DNA of 6,440 bases from Azonexus sp. (lineage in GTDB: Bacteria > Pseudomonadota > Gammaproteobacteria > Burkholderiales > Rhodocyclaceae), in contig JAUYQT010000151.1 in NCBI GenBank assembly GCA_030697085.1, forward strand, positions 1 through 6,440. The letters run 5' to 3'. The notes beneath the pieces are model-generated. The model saw only the letters and a program-made list of their open reading frames with translations, was not told the DNA's origin and searched no databases. Both the position numbers and the translations under genes were made by a program. This document shows positions 4,094-6,440 of this stretch, one piece after another. Position 1 is the stretch's first letter. Each line of letters begins with the position of its first letter.

Positions 4094-5347
4094 ATGAACA
4101 TTTCCGATGATCTGCGTCGCCGATTTTTCAAGGCAATGCCGTTGCCTGAAACATCATTCCCGATGGGCTCGTTCGATATCACTTCGATCAACGACACAAT
4201 CAATCAGGCGCTCACCTCGGCCGGTCTGAACACCCAGACGGGTCCGATGAAAAACGTCATGGACACGATCCAGCAATCGTTAGCCGCCGCCGGCCTGAAC
4301 CAGACCAGGCCGGCCGCGCGCGAGCACGGCGTGACCATTGATGGGGTCGCCCGAAAAATTTTCACGCCCGACGAGCGCACCCAAAATCGTACCCAAAACC
4401 GCACCGATGAGGCACCGACCAGGCCGACGGCCCCGGCCGATCAGGTCAGGCCCGGTGAATTCGTCAGCCGGTCGTTCACCAACCATGCGGGTACGCGAGC
4501 CTACAAGCTCTATGTCCCGGCCAGCTATTCAGCCCAACTGGGCGAACGGGTACCGGTGGTCGTGATGTTGCATGGCTGCACACAATCACCGGACGACTTC
4601 GCCGCCGGCACGCAGATGAATGCGCTGGCCGAACAGCGTGGTTTTCTGGTGGTTTATCCCGCCCAGGCTGCCAATGCGAACGGCTCAAAGTGCTGGAACT
4701 GGTTCCGCTCGGAAGACCAGGATCGCGACCGCGGCGAACCGTCGCTGATCGCCGGCATCACGCGCGAGGTCGTAGCCAGCTATCACGTCGATGAACGTCG
4801 GGTTTTTGTCGCCGGACTGTCGTCGGGAGCAGCCATGGCCGTCATTCTCGGCGCAACCTACCCGGACATTTATGCCGCAATCGGCGCCCATTCCGGCTTG
4901 CCCTATGGCGCCGCCCACGACATGGTGTCTGCCTTCGGTGCCATGAAGGGGAGCAAAGGGATGCCGAATCGAACTGGGTCTGACACCTCTCGCGCAGCGG
5001 GGGCACGAGGCGTGCCGACCATCGTCTTTCATGGCGACCGCGATCCTACGGTCAACGCGCGAAATGGCACCGAAATCGTCGAGCAGGCCATCCGCGGCTA
5101 TACAGACGAAGCACGGCTTCAAGCAAGCATGCGTCAGGGTGCGACAGCGGGCGGCAGCAAGTACAGCCATACCGTCTATGCCGATGCGGCCAATCAACCC
5201 GTCGTCGAGCAATGGGTGCTACATGGGGCTGGTCACGCGTGGTCGGGAGGCAGCCCGCAGGGATCGTACACCGACCAGGGCGGACCGGACGCTTCGGCCG
5301 AGATGATCCGATTCTTCTATGCGCAACCTCGCGCCGGCAACGCCTGA
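4094..5347 (+). CDS. PHB depolymerase family esterase (alpha/beta hydrolase)
   Basis: This 417-aa protein starts at ATG 4094, with AAGGAGAA (4081-4088) 5 nt upstream. Residues 126-410 form the Esterase_PHB alpha/beta-hydrolase domain: VVVMLHGCTQ (155-164) with the HGC oxyanion site, lipase box GLSSG (241-245) with nucleophile S243, HGDRDPTV (313-320) with probable acid D317, and GAGHAWSGG (378-386) with H381. The triad is complete. These enzymes hydrolyse ester bonds of short-chain hydroxyalkanoates or related acyl/feruloyl esters; the substrate here cannot be told. There is no signal peptide, so it should be cytoplasmic. The first ~125 residues are extra: two similar helical units (INDTINQALTSAGLN, 32-46; VMDTIQQSLAAAGLN, 55-69), then a polar linker with RTQNRTQNRT (95-104) and Pro/Thr-rich sequence. 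These could mediate granule or partner binding (inference). The upstream RHH gene probably controls it. Confidence 0.88.
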   Translation: MNISDDLRRRFFKAMPLPETSFPMGSFDITSINDTINQALTSAGLNTQTGPMKNVMDTIQQSLAAAGLNQTRPAAREHGVTIDGVARKIFTPDERTQNRTQNRTDEAPTRPTAPADQVRPGEFVSRSFTNHAGTRAYKLYVPASYSAQLGERVPVVVMLHGCTQSPDDFAAGTQMNALAEQRGFLVVYPAQAANANGSKCWNWFRSEDQDRDRGEPSLIAGITREVVASYHVDERRVFVAGLSSGAAMAVILGATYPDIYAAIGAHSGLPYGAAHDMVSAFGAMKGSKGMPNRTGSDTSRAAGARGVPTIVFHGDRDPTVNARNGTEIVEQAIRGYTDEARLQASMRQGATAGGSKYSHTVYADAANQPVVEQWVLHGAGHAWSGGSPQGSYTDQGGPDASAEMIRFFYAQPRAGNA

Positions 5348-5380
5348 CGGTCTGTGGAATCCCCGCTTTGTGAGGATGAT

Positions 5381-5416
5381 GGCGAGCGCTGAGGACTCGC
5401 CAAATCCCAAATTTTT
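5381..5416 (+). terminator. Possible intrinsic terminator after the esterase gene
   Basis: GGCGAG (5381-5386) pairs with CTCGCC (5396-5401) around a 9-nt loop. A five-T run (5412-5416) follows, but 10 nt after the stem. The order fits termination of the + strand operon, though the distance weakens the call. Confidence 0.35.
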
Positions 5417-5426
5417 CAGATGGATT

Positions 5427-5457
5427 CCGCTAGCCCAGATGTCTTTTGGCTAAGCGG
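5427..5457. other. Hairpin between convergent genes
   Basis: CCGCTAGCC (5427-5435) pairs with GGCTAAGCGG (5448-5457) across one bulged A, with a 12-nt loop containing TCTTTT. It lies between the 3' ends of the esterase and DUF3616 genes. No T-run follows on either strand. It may serve as a barrier or rho-dependent end for either transcript. Confidence 0.3.
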
Positions 5458-5488
5458 TCTACCATTGCCAAGTTGTGCCGAAGCTCAA

Positions 5489-6440
5489 TCACTGATGAAG
5501 AACATCACCGAAAACCGTATATTCGCCATCCTTGCGATCAAGGCCGGGCGCGTCGTAAAGCACCAGCCAGCTCGGCGTGTGCGAAGCGAGCTCAGGCGGT
5601 AATTGGCAAAGTGCCTCAGCCCGATTGCTGCCGTGCCCGTGAGGCAGGGAAAGCACCTCGCTCAGGGCGCTCTCAAAAAGCACCGGCTCCTGGTTGGCCG
5701 CCAGCCGGGACTTCGCATTCGGCCACTTGAACACGCGGATATCGCCATCCAGCACCATCGTCGGCCCGGCCAGGATGTAGAGGTCATCACCGGAAAAGTG
5801 TAGATCGCGTATGCCGAGCCCGTCCAGTTGCAAAAAATGCTTGCGGATCAGGCTGCCGCTGCCATCCAGTGGTGCCAACCGCAGATGATCACCCTTGGCT
5901 TCGAGCGCAATTTCCAGCAGCGCAGACCAACCGCGCAACACCGGGCCGCGCAGTCCGAGCAGCAAGCGCTTGCCGTCCACCACCAGCCCTTCGATATCGA
6001 AACCATTGTCTTTGCCGGGAATGCCCATGTAGGGTCCGAAATGGGGATCGTCCGCTAAAGCCTGGGTGAGCAGGTTGGACTCGGCATCCCCTTTCAGCCG
6101 TAGCGCCCGGCGGCCATCTTTCGCCTCGCGGACCAGACAGGGTTTGCCGTCGTCATTCATTTCAATCGGTAGGCAAGCCAACAGGCGGCGGTTGCTGTCG
6201 AGCGTTACCTTGGCCAGCCGCTTGGCATTTTCTGCGTTGTCGCGATCGTCCTTCGCATTCTTGCGCTTGAGCCCATGCGAGCCCGCCACCCAAAGATAGC
6301 CGTCAGCCACAGCCATGCCTTCCAGGTCGGCTTCTTCGTCCGCTGCGCCCGGCAAGTCGAGCAGTTCTGACAGCGGAAAGCTCAGCCCATCTCCGAAACG
6401 CAGCAGTTCGCTTCCTGACGGATCAAGGCGGCGCAGGCGG
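5489..6440 (-). CDS. DUF3616 domain protein (N-terminus outside the window)
   Basis: The frame stays open on the minus strand from the window edge to TGA at 5489, giving 316 visible residues, so the true start lies beyond 6440. An internal TTG at 6355 could be mistaken for the start, but upstream codons (SELLRFGDGLSFPLSELLDL) are clearly coding. DUF3616 hallmarks are ADLEGMAVADGYLWVAGSHG (about residues 37-56), FDIEGLVVDGKRLLLGLRGP in the middle, then GIRDLHFSGDDLYILAGPT and a C-terminal SWLVLYDAPG. These spaced beta-rich repeats suggest a propeller-like fold (inference). The family's function is not established. Most of the domain is present, and perhaps a few dozen N-terminal residues are missing. 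The gene is convergent with the esterase, 141 nt apart, with no sign of shared regulation. Confidence 0.85.
   Translation of the reverse strand, partial: RLRRLDPSGSELLRFGDGLSFPLSELLDLPGAADEEADLEGMAVADGYLWVAGSHGLKRKNAKDDRDNAENAKRLAKVTLDSNRRLLACLPIEMNDDGKPCLVREAKDGRRALRLKGDAESNLLTQALADDPHFGPYMGIPGKDNGFDIEGLVVDGKRLLLGLRGPVLRGWSALLEIALEAKGDHLRLAPLDGSGSLIRKHFLQLDGLGIRDLHFSGDDLYILAGPTMVLDGDIRVFKWPNAKSRLAANQEPVLFESALSEVLSLPHGHGSNRAEALCQLPPELASHTPSWLVLYDAPGLDRKDGEYTVFGDVLHQ

Noticed and set aside
3502..4203. 233-codon minus-strand frame opposite the RHH gene
   Set aside because: Antisense shadow of the regulator and esterase start; no start signal and no recognisable domain.
4685..5212. 175-codon minus-strand frame opposite the esterase
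   Set aside because: Antisense shadow of a clearly coding domain with intact catalytic motifs.
5420..5602. 60-codon + strand frame after the esterase
   Set aside because: It overlaps the 3' end of the DUF3616 gene antisense, has no ribosome binding site, and its first part contains the intergenic hairpin.

Overview
The window is GC-rich bacterial DNA. Its gene content suggests a betaproteobacterium, probably of the Rhodocyclales type (Dechloromonas/Azonexus/Accumulibacter-like). The pointers are a PHB-depolymerase-family esterase with a ribbon-helix-helix regulator, a small Lys/Ala-rich periplasmic protein, an ElaB/YqjD-like membrane protein, and a CGTCATTCCCGC-type palindromic repeat. This assignment is from memory of such families, not from a search. 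There are no rRNA or tRNA genes, no CRISPR array and no transposase gene.

Left end (1-1136): a wrecked MmeI-like (type IIL-style) DNA methyltransferase/restriction gene. Only the N-terminal ~75 residues and the C-terminal tail remain, joined by a large frame-changing internal deletion. A ~119-bp palindromic repeat sits inside the C-terminal remnant without breaking its reading frame. About 310 bp without a clear gene follows, perhaps partly a dispersed intergenic repeat.

Envelope/stress cluster (1137-2218, + strand): a 138-aa secreted Lys/Ala-rich protein with two CX10C modules, a 136-aa ElaB/YqjD-like tail-anchored protein, and, 4 nt further on, a 43-aa single-span protein that looks like CcoQ/FixQ (cbb3 oxidase) but stands apart from any ccoNOP genes.

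Middle, minus strand (2220-3299): a DUF1579 protein followed by a proline-rich small protein. The tail of the proline-rich frame overlaps a better-looking but unidentified 59-codon ORF. The DUF1579 start overlaps the stop codon of a 13-codon upstream ORF that has its own Shine-Dalgarno sequence.

Regulated esterase operon (3585-5347, + strand): a promoter-like pair, a perfect 11-bp inverted repeat next to the start codon, a 139-aa ribbon-helix-helix (CopG-like) regulator, and a 417-aa alpha/beta-hydrolase of the PHB depolymerase family with a complete catalytic triad, 25 nt downstream. The likely logic is an autoregulated two-gene unit for an intracellular esterase or polyhydroxyalkanoate-related enzyme.

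Right end (5489-6440, minus strand): a DUF3616 protein whose N-terminus lies outside the window, convergent with the esterase.

I see no clearly new defence or mobile system. The most distinctive items are the frame-preserving palindromic repeat in the methyltransferase relic, the operator-like inverted repeat of the RHH/esterase operon, and the orphan CcoQ-like miniprotein.
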